Positions 24,790 through 36,690 of a stretch of 64,000 nucleotides of DNA are shown piece by piece. How positions within the stretch are numbered: position 1 is the stretch's first letter; every line of letters starts with the position of its first letter. The stretch lies in assembly GCA_028023455.1 (NCBI GenBank), contig JAQFVV010012668.1, positions 1,114,001-1,178,000 of the forward strand, in the 5' to 3' direction. The notes under the pieces were generated by a model. That model made no database searches. It was given only the letters and a program-made list of their open reading frames with translations, and had not been told where the DNA came from. A program made the position numbers and the translations under genes. The DNA comes from Epiperipatus broadwayi. Lineage: Eukaryota > Onychophora > Udeonychophora > Euonychophora > Peripatidae.

Positions 24790-25560
24790 CTATCTATATA
24801 ATCCCTATTTTCTCTGTTGTCTGAACGGTAGAATGTATGTTTGTCTGTGAATGTATGTCCTCAAGACTGTCATGTGTCAAATTCATAATAATTAAAAAAA
24901 AACTGTCATCATTAATAAACCATTGTAACAACGTCAAATCCACATACCAAATATAACAAGTAATGACAGCTTTTCAGGCCATCTAAATTTCTCACATTTA
25001 TTTATATAATATTAAAATCTTTTGTTTGATTTACATTAAATCTTTAAAAAAAAATTCGCTAAAGCAACCATGATAATTCTTTCAGGCTATTGTTTTTGTA
25101 TTCTATTATTAACAAAATGGAATTTTTAAAATTATCCTTAATGCTGTCAAATTCACAGATCCAATACAACAGGTATATTTATAATTTTAATTTAATTTTA
25201 TAAATAGTTTTGGAGGCCAGACTTTCGATAAAGTCCACAAAACTATTAATAAAAATAAATATATTATACTTTGCTGGGTATGTTCCAAACATTTTTTTTT
25301 TCAATTGTGAATTTCTCACATTTATTTATGTAATATTAAAATCTTTTGTTTAATTTACAGTAAATCTTTAAAAAAATTTGTTAAAGCAATAAATTAAAAA
25401 AAATTAAAAATATTATATTTGATATGTAATTTTTATTACAAAGCATTTAATGTGACGAAAGTAATGCTGTCAAATTCACATATAAAACCAATGATTTTAT
25501 AAAAGGTCGAGTATATCTGGTTTATTATTAATTTACCTTTATAAGCAAAATTATTGTAAC
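24790..25560 (+). repeat. Helitron-like start plus spaced direct repeats
   Basis: At 24789 the text TCTATCTATATAATCCCTAT is soon followed by GTATGTTTGTCTGT, a pattern seen at the 5' ends of many animal Helitrons. No 3' hairpin-CTRR end was found, so the assignment is weak. Downstream are spaced direct repeats: the block around TCTCACATTTATTTAT at 24993-25065 recurs at 25310-25385, and the phrase TGTCAAATTCACA recurs at 25144 and 25468, with a degenerate form at 24935. Spacing is about 320 bases. Confidence 0.4.
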
Positions 25561-26217
25561 AATATATAATTATTTCTATGTTTGTTTTTTTAAAAAAAAT
25601 AAAAAACATACTATTATTTAAAACTAATATATTTCTCTGCTATATTTCATAGTTTTCTTACAAACAAAAATGAAAGTTTGCATCAAAAAATTTAAAAATA
25701 AACATTTTATATTTAAGTCCTTTTTCCTCTTGGGACTTTAAAATGGCTTTGTTTTCTTCAATTAACTTAGAAATTTTTTTTTACAATCTGATCGGGTATT
25801 GTTCATTTACTCAAAGTTATTTGAATGTTCATTCAAAATAAATTACTATAAGCAAAACACAGTCTCAGAGTAACAAACAAATTTTTCTTGCACTTATTTT
25901 AGCATAGCAAATAATATTTTAAATAAAATGTATAGTTTATGATATATTATTAGATTTATGTTAATAATAAACTTCTTTTGTTAATGATTGTATTCATATG
26001 AAAATAAACTTTACGTATTATAATGTGTGCTCCCAGATCTGTCAGTCAATAGTTTTTTTTTTGTGTGTGATTCTGTAAATATATAAAACAGGTTTCATGT
26101 TTAAATATATTATCTATCAGTAGATTTATCTAACAATAATAGGCTTGTTTTATCTGTGCTTCTAAGCAGATATAAAATAGGTTAATGCATGCTATTAGAA
26201 GAAGGAAGAAGTATATA
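25561..26217. other. A+T-rich spacer, no gene seen
   Basis: No recognisable feature beyond homopolymers. Confidence 0.5.
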
Positions 26218-26669
26218 TACCTGGGTCTCTTTTTACGCGGACTTACTTAACATGATTTTGAAGTTACGCGATTCATGTTTCACCGGAAGTCGACCTCCGA
26301 TAATGCGCTATTACTTTAAATAATAAATTTTGCACACTTACGTTATATTGAAAGTAATAGCACATTATTAGAATTCTACTTTCATCTTAGTAATTTCAAT
26401 ATTTTCAGTGCTTTATAATAGTAAGATTTTATGCAATAATGAAATTAAAATCACGATTTCCACATTTTATGTATACACACATTAAATTTTACAAGATTAT
26501 AATGTAAATTTGTTCAAACATTGTGCATGTTAATTTTGCATTTTAAATCACATTCTGTTTTTGCTTTTTAAAAAAGAATGTAATCAATTATTAATCATTT
26601 AGTGTCCACAAGTTTATTTTAAAAGGTCAGTAATAGCAGTAGGCACAATTAAAAATTAAAATCTGATTT

Positions 26670-26770
26670 TTAATTGTAATTAACAATTTAAAAATTACTT
26701 ACGGGTGACTAATGTCCACAAGTTTATTTTTAATTGTAATTAACCATTTAAAAATTACTTACGGGTGACT
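26670..26770. repeat. Tandem duplication inside the TA-flanked element
   Basis: The text TTTTTAATTGTAATTAAC followed by AAAAATTACTTACGGGTGACT occurs twice in succession, at about 26679-26710 and 26729-26770. TGTCCACAAGTTTATTTT also appears at 26602 and 26713. Confidence 0.75.
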
Positions 26771-27013
26771 TGAAATTAATGTGATGTAAAACAAAATTTT
26801 ATTTTTAAACGGAATTGAAAATTAAAGACAAAAATAAGAGTTTAATTTTTAGTTGTTAGTTTTAATTAAATTTTTCCCAGCAGTGGTGAATAAATGTCTT
26901 TTTATTATCATAAGTCTAAGTTCATAAATAATTAATAAAATCATCATCGTCATCAACAGAAAACCATTAACACAACATGAGAGTGAACTTGGAGCTAGTT
27001 GTCTTTCCTCTTG

Positions 27014-27087
27014 TGAGAATAATTGCTGAGATATTCTTGACTTCATTTAAGGAGAAGCCAAATACATCAAATCACATCACATGAGAA
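27014..27087. repeat. 75-base module shared with family Z LINE 3' region
   Basis: The segment with TAATTGCTGAGATATT and GGAGAAGCCA plus a CATCA/CACAT repeat nearly matches the reverse complement of 36166-36245, just after the family Z reading frame. Confidence 0.75.
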
Positions 27088-27499
27088 TCTGATTTTTTAC
27101 TAGTTTGCAAAGAACGTGTTTTTGGGCAAATAGTGATAATAATTAAAACATGTATAAAAAAATGTAAATTACTGTACTGTAAATTATGCATAAAAATATA
27201 TTATTTTGAATAAAATTAAATATTATAGTTAAAAAAAGTTTATCTTGTATCAATTTTTTTCAAATTTGAAATTTTTTATTTGTCATATTTTATTTCCTTA
27301 TTTTTTTTTTTTTTGCGCAAATTTTAAAGTAATTTACATTGGTGCTTTGCTTTTACGCGAATTTTGAAAAATCACAGACCGCATCCCCCCTTTTTCAATG
27401 TAAGTTACGTCTATTTTTGCACGATTTCATTTGCACATGTTTTCTGAGGAACCTATCTATCGCGTAAAACGAGACCCAGGTGTATAGAATTAAATAGTA

Positions 27500-28740
27500 G
27501 ATTTCATCAGCTTGAAAATACAAATCCAACTATAGCATATGAAGATTTCCATATAGAAATATCTTGGTTACCCATAATATATCATTCAAATCCTCTTAGA
27601 TTTTTTTAAATATAGATTCAGCTTCTATAGATTTATATTTATTGGACTATAGAGTCAACACAGATAGCACCATTGGTAAATTCTGATCAACATGGAAGCC
27701 CACTAAAGACAGCTCTAATCTTGATTCTGCAAAATCCTAAATTAAAATGAGTCAAAGTATTTATAGCCACATACTATATAATGTCCAAATTAAAAACAGA
27801 ATGATTAATAAACATTTTCCTTCATTAATAAAAATAAGAGGTATTTGTTAATTAGGCATTGTACAGCATTTGGTAGCACTGTTTCTATGTAAAAACGCAG
27901 AATAATACTGCTTATGCAGCAGAACCTATGGCTAATACACCACTACAATCTTAGTAGTCTTTAATGTTGCCAGGTGATAGCGGTTAAATGTGGCCAATTC
28001 TTCCATGTCCAAACCTATGGCTAATAACAATACTACGATCGTAATAGCCATTTAATTGTACCTCACGGCCTCACTCTCTATGCATATTGACAGAATTTGT
28101 ATTTTTGCTAGCATTTAATATGAGGGAGTGTGTAGTGGAATGTTTTTCAACTGTTTACCTGTTGATGAGAATGTTTTTCAGTAGACTCCAACTGACATAC
28201 TTTTATGTAGTAGTAACTGTCAGCGTATCATCAAGACTTCCCTATGTATTTTTGTTTGGTTTGAAATTTGGAAAGGGGTCTGCTACAGGACAATGGGAGG
28301 TGTTCATGAAAAAGTACCATTTTCATTGCGATTCATATGAGAATAACAAAATGGCTGAAGGCAGTACTGTATTCTTTCAATTGTGGGATGTCCCAAACAC
28401 AGAAAGTGATGCAGTTGGCTTTCTGCAGGGTCAAAACATCCTGCCATATGTCATTCAATGTATATGGAGCAAATCTAGGACCCTTAGATTTTGATGCACT
28501 TGGCAGTTTTTATGCTACTCATGTGGCTGCAGGCGAATTGTTATGTTCTTAATTCTAGTCATGTCAGTAATAAATTTATTGATTCAATGAATCTGTTTTG
28601 TGGTTGTGATTATTTTGTGTAAGTCAATTAACACCCAGACAAAACAGCAGCCGAAAAGTGTTTCCATTTGTTTGAATGTTTTTAATTAGTATAAATCAAA
28701 CAATATACTTTTTTTGGGCAGATAATTTACTGTTTGGATG
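27500..28740. other. No gene confirmed; lower-A+T block with an imperfect duplication
   Basis: At about 27927-28060 the phrase ACCTATGGCTAATA occurs twice about 90 bases apart, followed each time by related sequence. The open frame 28087-28494 (plus, 135 residues) is the least A+T-biased long frame outside the LINEs. Its protein has a hydrophobic N-terminal half, matches no family I recognise, and a second frame overlaps it (28337-28552). It could be an old repeat, or part of a host exon. Confidence 0.35.
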
Positions 28741-29330
28741 GATATATAAAAAAGCCATTTTATTTATAAACTATACAGATTTTTATAAATCATGTACTAT
28801 AATTAGAAAAAAAAGCTGATATATCACATAAGGTAAAAAAAAAGGATGTCTTTGTTGTAAAAAAACAAAAGCTTTTTATAAAACATGTACTATAATTAAA
28901 AACAAGATGACATGTCACATAATATTAAAAAAAGAAACCTATTTGTTATAAAATTAATAAAAAGGCATCTTGTTTTAAAAGAAAAAAAAGGAGGTACATT
29001 TTGTAAAAACATACATACTTATTATTTAACAAAAAACTCCGCATTTGTAAACCAAAAAAAAAGTAGAAAACTCCCCATTATAAAGTATATTTTCTTGCAA
29101 AAAAAAAAAGCTGTATGAAAAAAATACTGTATATATGTAAAAATCGAAAACAAAAATAAATACTTATTAAAAAAAAAAAACGCATTTTTTTAACAACAAC
29201 AACAATAAAAATCTCCATTATAATGTACATGTTGTAGAAAAAAAAAGCCGTATGGAAAAATACCTTATATTTGAACAAAAAAAGAAACTGTATGGAAAAA
29301 TACCATATATTTGGAAAAGTTGACAGTCCC
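28740..29330. repeat. A-rich degenerate tandem repeats
   Basis: A unit of about 90 bases containing TTTATAAATCATGTACTATAA (one base off between copies) occurs at about 28776-28866 and 28867-28955. A second unit around GTATGGAAAAATACC recurs at about 29118, 29250 and 29290. The strand bias is strong (A on plus). The open frames at 28912-29118 (plus) and 29078-29338 (minus) are by-products of the repeats. Confidence 0.6.
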
Positions 29331-32300
29331 AGAAACATTATATTGCTATGTTTTTAAAGAGAAACAGTGCCACCAAGTGATGTACAGTATATAAATAACA
29401 AATACCAAATAAGATCATAACTGTAATATAATGTTTGACATTATCTTGCATTCATCAAAATAACAAAGAATTAAATTAATTTCTTAATTAAAATTTTTTC
29501 TAAATATCAATTTAAGCACAAAATTTATTCAAACTAATTTTTATAATTACATTAAAAATTTTAGTTTATAATATTTTTGTCAAATCCAAACTAATTCAGT
29601 AATCCATTTTTGGAGAGATATTTCGATTTAATTTTAAATAATTAAATTTCAAACAATCGAAAATTATCATTACTCAATTAAAATTTAAGTAATTTTAGAC
29701 TTTATTTTAAATATTTACATAAATAACCTTGTTATGTTTTTTTTTTTGCTTCATAAACTTTAAATACATATACACTTGCATATCTACCTGGATTACTCAT
29801 CTAGAGTATTGTCACCATGGGACAAACTATCTCAATATATACATATATGTATATGTACAATTTAATGTATTATTTTATAGATTTAAATTATAACTAATCA
29901 CAGAATAAAAATTCTTGCAAATATTGATACTTTCTTAGATTTGTTCCTTTAATTTGATTGGCAGGAAAAAATGTATATATATATATAAGAATTTTAAATA
30001 TTAAGAATGTATGCTAACGTGTTTAAAGTTTTTTTTTTTTTTTTAAGAATAAATTTATATTATTTTATCATTTTCATTAAAGTCCAAATTTATTATAAAA
30101 CTAAAAAATGTTTTGTTTATAATTTAGCATAAAAAAAAATAAAGAGAATTACTTGAATCAGTTGACTGATTATAACTTGTCTTGAGATTCTTTAAACCTA
30201 ATATATTAACATAATTTACCCTATATAGTTTAGTGCAACATTAAAATGGCCAATTCTAGAGATCAAGTCCATGGAACAAAACTCAACTATAGCAGTTTGG
30301 TACTATAATTTATAAACTCCCAAGCAGTGCACCATTCAAATTTGTCACTCTACATAGTCTTAGTCAAAAAAAAGATAGTAGACTCTAGAGTCTGAAGTTC
30401 ATAGATTATAGTTCAATTCTAACATTATTCTTAGTGCTCAAACTTCATATGAAACACTAAGCAATTAACTATTAAATTATATTTCAATGCAATATATTGC
30501 CTACCAGGAACAAATTTTCATCAAGATAATATAACATAAAGTACATTTGTGTAAATTGAAAAAAAAAATACTAATTGAATGTACAATGCACATTCTCTTA
30601 ACATAAAATAATACAAACAGGAGTAAGAAGTAATAAATTTTGTATAGGACACTTGAATTGTAAAAATTACAATGAATTTATATATATATATTTAAATTAA
30701 ACAAAATAAATAAACAAATAATATAAATGTTATGTGAAAACAGATTTTATGTAGTACATAGATTATTGTAGCTCATTACTATAGATTCTTTATTTTATTC
30801 AAGAGTTGAGAGAAAGAAATACGAAGCGATAAATATGATAAACTGTTATATCAAAAGCTGCCAGTAATAAAACTGAATTTTTTTTAAAAAAACTACTATT
30901 TCTGTGGATGTTTTCATTAACAGTCATGTATTACATTAGCTCAGAAGAGAAGGAAATTATTGATATTTGAATTACAAAAGAAACATATATTTTTACTTGT
31001 TTGGTACAGAGATTGTAAAGATTTTAATGACTAACATGTTATTTGTAAATGGAAAAATATATATAGATGAAATAAGAATGGATTAAATTTAATACTGAGA
31101 TTAATAGTTTGGGCATGACTATTAACTAGTTGATATTTATAATTTTTGAAAGCAGACATTATATAGTTTATATTTAAAAGTGTTTAGTAAAATACATAAA
31201 TATATATTAAGGAGTAATGCTTCTGATGATGATAATAATAATATAGCATGTATTGTAATATGTATAACAAGTCAGTACTTTGTAGTATTAGATTATTATT
31301 GATATCAGATATTTTTGTTTGATTAGTTAACAGAGAATGAAATATAATTAAGTAGTATTTTTTATATTAGTTATAAATAAAATTCCTCCAGGAATGCCTT
31401 AATTTATCATATTAGTATTTTATAGATTATGATGTTAGTAAAGTCAATGTGTTCATTTTGATATTTATGGAGACAAATAAAATATCAATGTCTTGATAAA
31501 TCATTAACATGATACATTGTAAAAGCTACACACATTATGGGTAGAGTAAATATCAGCAACCTATAATAAAATGTGAGAACAATTTAAATACAATGAAAGC
31601 TACAAGCTAATAATTACATAATGGTATTCAATTTTTGCAGAACATATCTATTTTACAATGAATGCTAGCATGTATATAAAACGTTCAGTTAGAAAAAATT
31701 CTAATTTTTTTCCTAATAATTTTTATTATTTGTTATTAAAAATTTTGGAGGCACAAAATTATCTTCAATTGTGATTTAACTTTCATTTCATAAGTTTGAT
31801 TCAAAAAAATTTAAAGTTAACAACTTAGAATTATTTTCACAAAGGTAAAAAGGTAATATATATACTTAATTAAATTTTAAGATATAAAATTATAGTTAAT
31901 GTTTTCATTGATAATTTTATGAAGGATTTGTGGATAAAGTGCTTTTTATAATTTAACAAAGACTTGTATTATATTAAAAGGAATTAATGTTTGGCTAGTC
32001 TTCTTGTCTTATGTTTTTCCTTGAATTAAATTACAGACATATTTAAAATAAAATATATTACATAGCCTTATCTCAAATACTAAAATTAATAAATGTTTAG
32101 AAGTCTAAATAAATATAGAAAATTAAATACAGAATATTTACATTATACATATATTTATATAAATGTGATTGCATACATATATTATTGATAGAGGCAAAAA
32201 ATAGTCTAGATAAGGATATCTATCATAACATGCAATGTGATTTTTAATCATGGAATTATTTATTGTGAAGAGTCTATATCATAATTATCTTATATAGAGA

Positions 32301-34429
32301 TTAAATACATTTTATTAAATAATCAATGAATACAAATATTAAGGTTAGTCATATAATATATAATTTTCCATTATTTATCCTTAAAGAATACATACAAACA
32401 CACACATATTATTTAATCATAATAAGTTTCTCTCTTATTCACTTACTACAAATCATGGATATACTTTTATTTCAATTGTATTATTTTACATTCTAATATT
32501 TCTGTAGAAACATATTTTTGTTTTGGCTTCCGTTAAAATACATCCACTGAAATTCAATTGTTTTTTGAATTGTTATTTAATTTCTACATTTGATTCAATC
32601 TATTTATACATAGATTATTTACAGAGTTATTTTAAGAAAGATAATTGCTAAAAGTAATGCATATTCAGAAATAATGGAATTGAATATTTATTTATAGCTT
32701 TATGTGCTAATAGATTTCATAAGAAGTTTAATTCCAATAAAGTAAAGTATTTATTTTGTGCAAATGTGATATGCATATAAGAATAATAAACAATCACTAA
32801 TGTATAAGTATAGCCATTCCAACTCAAAAAAAAAAAAACTACTCTAAAAATGAGTTTTACAAGAAATTAAAAGACAGCATCATATGAATATATATTATAT
32901 ATTATGCTAGTTAGAGAATGTCTAAGTTGATATGCAGTCTTGCAAGCTATAAGTAGATAAATTAAATAAAGAAGCAAAATAAATTGACGAGTAGGTTTAA
33001 ATAATTTAGTAATTTATAACTGATTTTTATATATGACAGACATTTTATTTAAGAAATAAATAAGATATTAAAAAATTTAAGTTCATAAATCAAGAAAGCT
33101 GTATTTATTTAATAATTCTTTTAAAATCATATATTAGCATCTATAATGAATTTCACATTAATTACAGCAAACATACATATGATTGAATTGCATGAATATG
33201 TATCCACAAATTTTGAAATGCAATTACATTAAAATTTCTTAAATACAATTTTATTTTCTCTCAATAAATCATTTTCTACTTAATTAAAAATTATAAATCA
33301 GACTTTAATTAACAATGTGGAACTATGATGGGGATTACAGTCTTTGACAGGTATCATCTTTCTATATGGTTAATTCTAAATAACCAAACACCTGTTAGAT
33401 AGGAAAATATAAAATGATAAATAGTACATAAAGAGAGATGAGTTGGATATTTTCAAGGCCAGTGTATTCAACTCATTTTACCTGAGAAGGAGGTATATTT
33501 TTGCTAGATTAAATGTGTTTTTCAAGTAAATTTATAAAAAAAAAAACAGAACAAATTAAATTTTTTAAATCTGAATTAAGTTAAGAATTAAAAGAGTATA
33601 AGAGAGCAAAAAAAAACCAACAAAAAAAAACAAAAGCGATGCAAGACAACTAAAAGATTTGAATTGGCCATTCAATGCCTGAAGCAATTCTATCATCATA
33701 TTTTTGCCTATGATTAATCTGCCTGCATTGGAAAAAAAAAGATTAAAGCTTCATTAGCCAAAACTAGAGACTATCAATTACTTGAGCTGAAAATATATTG
33801 AATTCATGATGGCAAAAAATTCTACATCATTAAAAACAGATATCTAATTAGACTTGATAAAAAGAACATTTTATAATTTAGTTAAATAAATCTGCCACCA
33901 CAGTAATTATAGCTATAGTATAATTCCATTTAAATCTGCAACTATACTATTTGAATAGAAAAAAAAAATAAGTTCTGACAATTATATATATATTTGAAAT
34001 ATCTTTGAAAGCAACCAACGTACATTCACAAAGTGCACAGATTACATCAGTAATAGGTTTTAAGAGATCAAGTTACTTATATCAATTTTATCTTAAAAAA
34101 ATTTAAAAACATATATAAAAGATTCCACGTTTGTATCAAAACTGAATCATTTAAAAATAAATCATTTTATTACCAGTTACTTAGAAGAAAAGAATATATA
34201 AAAAAGGAGAGCAATAACATACTTTAAACAAAAATTTTATGTAAATTTGATCTTGCTTCTTAATTCAGACAGAATTATTATTTTTATCAGAAATATAAAT
34301 AAACTACTATCTACATCTTAAGTGTTAGGTAGTTATAATTTATAATTCAAAATTATTATAAATTTTTCATCATAAGCAAATTGTGAATGAATACTGTCAT
34401 TATAATTTTAATGAAAAAATATAAAGAAA
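29331..34429. other. 5 kb A+T-rich spacer, no gene seen
   Basis: I scanned both strands for reverse transcriptase, transposase and tRNA patterns and found none I can support. There are scattered (TA)n tracts. A B-box-like AGTTCAATTC at 30411 lacks a matching A box. Confidence 0.45.
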
Positions 34430-35290
34430 GCGACATAATTATATGACTACATAAATCATTCTATAAAATGAAAATATTTTTACATATAGAACATGATAAT
34501 TCATTTTTTTGTTTACTTGATATTTTGCAATGCTGTTTTTTAACTTCTTTTGCAAAAAACCTCTCTTTCTGAAATATTTCAACATCTCCTTTTGTAGCTT
34601 TCCACAGTATTTTAGTCTCTTCCATATCTTCCCATGAAAACAATCAACATTGCACTTCTTTGGAAGTCCATTTTTCTGTTTACTGGATATTTTCAATCTT
34701 GTTTTTTAACTTTTATCAAAATGAAAATAGACAACATTGCACTTCTTTGGAAGCCCATTTTGCTGTTTATTGAATATTTTCAATCTTGTTTTTTTAACTT
34801 TTCCCCAAGGAAAATAGTCAACGTTGCATTTCTTTGAAAGTCCAGTTTTCTGTTTATTGGATATTTTCAATCTTCTTTTTTTAACTTTTCCCAATGAAAA
34901 TAGTCAACATTGCACTTCTTTGGAAGTCCATTTTTCTTGTTTATTGAATATTTTCAATCTTGTTTTTTAACTTTTCCCAATGAAAATAGTCAACATTGCA
35001 TTTCTTTGGAAGTCCATTTTTCTGTTTATTTGATATTTTCTATCGTCTTTTTTAACTTTTCCCAATAAAAACAATCAACACTGCATTTTTTGGCAGTCCA
35101 TTTCTCTGTTTATTTGATATTTTCAAATTTTTTTTTTTTAGCTCTTTCTGCAGAAAACTATACTTTCTAAAATACTTCAACAATATATCTAACAACAGCT
35201 CTACATTGTATTGTATTTTATGCCCAAAGAAAACAATTAATATTGCACTTCTTTAAATGTTTCTGAGATAATCATTATAACATAAAAGGG
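34430..35290 (-). repeat. 86-bp minisatellite made from a LINE coding end (family X)
   Basis: About six units with starts near 34644, 34732, 34819, 34905, 34991 and 35076 (spacing 85-88). Each contains, on plus, ACATTGCACTTCTTTGGAAG and TTTAACTTTTCCCAATGAAA or variants. The flanks (35130-35285 and 34490-34640) align with the C-terminal coding part of the family X LINE at 53490-53660. The minus-strand peptides NGLPKKCNVDCFHGKIWKR and MLKYFRKRGFLQKK parallel ILKKCNISHSIEKIWKR and MMKYFRKKSFLLRK there. The array units are shorter because an internal stretch is missing. The open frames at 34439-34894 (minus) are therefore repeat-encoded relics, not genes. Confidence 0.85.
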
Positions 35291-35590
35291 TCTATTGCTA
35301 ACATAAAACCTCAAGTTCATAATAAAACACCCTGTTAAAAAGTCTTGTATGGTTGGTTTTCCATGTCCAATAAAATAAAGACAATACTGTACTACATAGT
35401 ATACATCTAGCAAGTTAAAAATATATTGATTGTTTTTATGAAGTTGCCTTTGTATTTTAAATTTTTTATAGAATATTCTTAAATGGAAATGCCTTATGTA
35501 ATATCAACTAGGACTCACTTTTATATATTAATTTTATGTAAAGTAACCATATATATAATTAATTTAGTTGCAGTAATTATTTTTATGCGA

Positions 35591-35610
35591 CAATATATAT
35601 ATATATATAT
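35591..35610. repeat. (AT)n microsatellite at the 3' end of LINE family Z copy A
   Basis: About 20 bases of alternating A/T directly adjoin the LINE end. Confidence 0.8.
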
Positions 35611-35614
35611 AATC

Positions 35615-36690
35615 TTATTGCAATTCAAATAATTCTTCTTACACTTTTTTCAGCAAAAACTTTTTATTATTATTACAGTTTTGACTATACCATGCAGTCT
35701 TCATCAGATCTACAAAATTCAAATACATATAACAATATATTCATATTTCACAAAAAAATTATCAATTCTCAAAATTATTAATTTTCTATTAACTTCTTAA
35801 AATTCTTTACAACATATTATGTCTCTTATATACAATTACTTTTCTAATTTTTTTAATTATTAATTACTCTTTCCTATCTTCCTATTATTCTAATATCCAT
35901 ACTATTTTATTTTATACATATTATCTTTTATACATCATACACTAACCTTACCTTTTATATTTTTTTTTTACTATCCCAATTTTGTTACCCTTATCACTAA
36001 TAATATATCATTCTTTATTCTTCTTATCTTTTAATTTTATCTATTTATACAAAACATGTTTTTTATCTTATTATTATCTCAATTGTTACACATAAATTTT
36101 ACGTTATTCTCTTCATCTACTTTTTTCTAATCTCATTTTATACTAGTAATTTAACTTCCTTTTAACCTCCCTTGTGATGTGATGTGATGTATTATGGCTT
36201 CTCCTTAAACGAAATCAAGAAATATCTCAGCAATTATGCCCAGATAAACCTGTTAGCCACTTTATTTTACATTCCCCACTCTAAATTTACCCATAATCTG
36301 CTCTATACCATTTCCACAACATAATCTTTGTCAACTCTATAACCTTTATATCTAAATCCCTCTTATCTTTACCCAAACCCAGCATAAAAACCAATAATTC
36401 ACTTTCTGTATAATCACTCTTTTCATATTTATTTTTCCACAACTTCATTATATGTACCCTTTCTGTTTTCGAACATTTACATTCAATTAACAAATGCCTA
36501 ATATTTTCTATTCCTTCCTTACATAATTTACAAAATCAATCACCCATAATTTTCCATTTACATGTATATTCTTTTGTAGATAAAGATTCTGTTCGAGCCT
36601 TAAACAATAAACTACTTTCCTTACTATTATCATATATTAACTCACATCTAATATTTTATTTCTATATATATATTGTGCCCTTGTCTGTAG
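35615..36690 (-). mobile_element. 5'-truncated LINE, family Z, copy A (C-terminus plus 3' UTR)
   Basis: Minus strand: coding sequence from about 36680 to 36287, then a linker and a 3' untranslated region of about 550 bases (36167-35615) ending in GAATTGCAATAAG and an (AT)n tract. The 3' region contains TCTGATGAAGACTGC near 35700 and is repeated in inverted orientation at 43487-44050. Confidence 0.8.
36287..36680 (-). pseudogene. C-terminal zinc-knuckle region of LINE family Z protein
   Basis: Reads SSLLFKARTESLSTKEYTC, then one stop (about 36535), then FCKLCKEGIENIRHLLIECK, a CX2CX8HX4C zinc knuckle of the kind found at the C-terminus of several non-LTR retrotransposon proteins, followed by about 50 residues ending KWYRADYG and a stop. 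The knuckle is presumed to bind RNA or DNA. The reverse transcriptase of the same family is seen at 41285-42870. Truncation and the stop make this copy inactive. Confidence 0.75.

Larger units (their letters stand above)
26218..27482. mobile_element. Non-autonomous DNA transposon, 1.26 kb, TA-flanked
   Basis: The ends are inverted: the left end (26218-26239) reads TACCTGGGTCTCTTTTTACG, and the right end (27461-27482), reverse-complemented, starts CACCTGGGTCTCGTTTTACG. TA flanks both sides (26216-26217 and 27483-27484). The motif TTACGCG recurs near both ends (26233, 26263, 27353 and reversed at 27461), like the sub-terminal repeats that transposases bind. TA duplication and these ends suggest a Tc1/mariner or pogo/Tigger type; this is inference. 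There is no transposase inside. The interior holds a tandem duplication (26670-26770) and a 75-base module shared with the LINE at 35615-36690. The open frame at 26849-27046 lies in that interior and is not a gene. Confidence 0.72.

Noticed and set aside
34490-35160. Regularly spaced repeats that could suggest a CRISPR array
   Set aside because: The whole 86-base unit is repeated with gradual divergence and no unique spacers. The setting is an animal-type genome and the unit derives from a LINE.
35690-35720. Possible hammerhead ribozyme core (CTGATGA, short stem, AAAAC; in the copy near 43960 CTGACGA, stem ACTG/CAGT, GAAAC)
   Set aside because: Penelope-like and other elements can carry hammerheads, and the stem II part pairs. 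I could not find the cleavage triplet followed by a proper stem I, nor a consistent stem III in both copies. A covariance-model search could reopen it.
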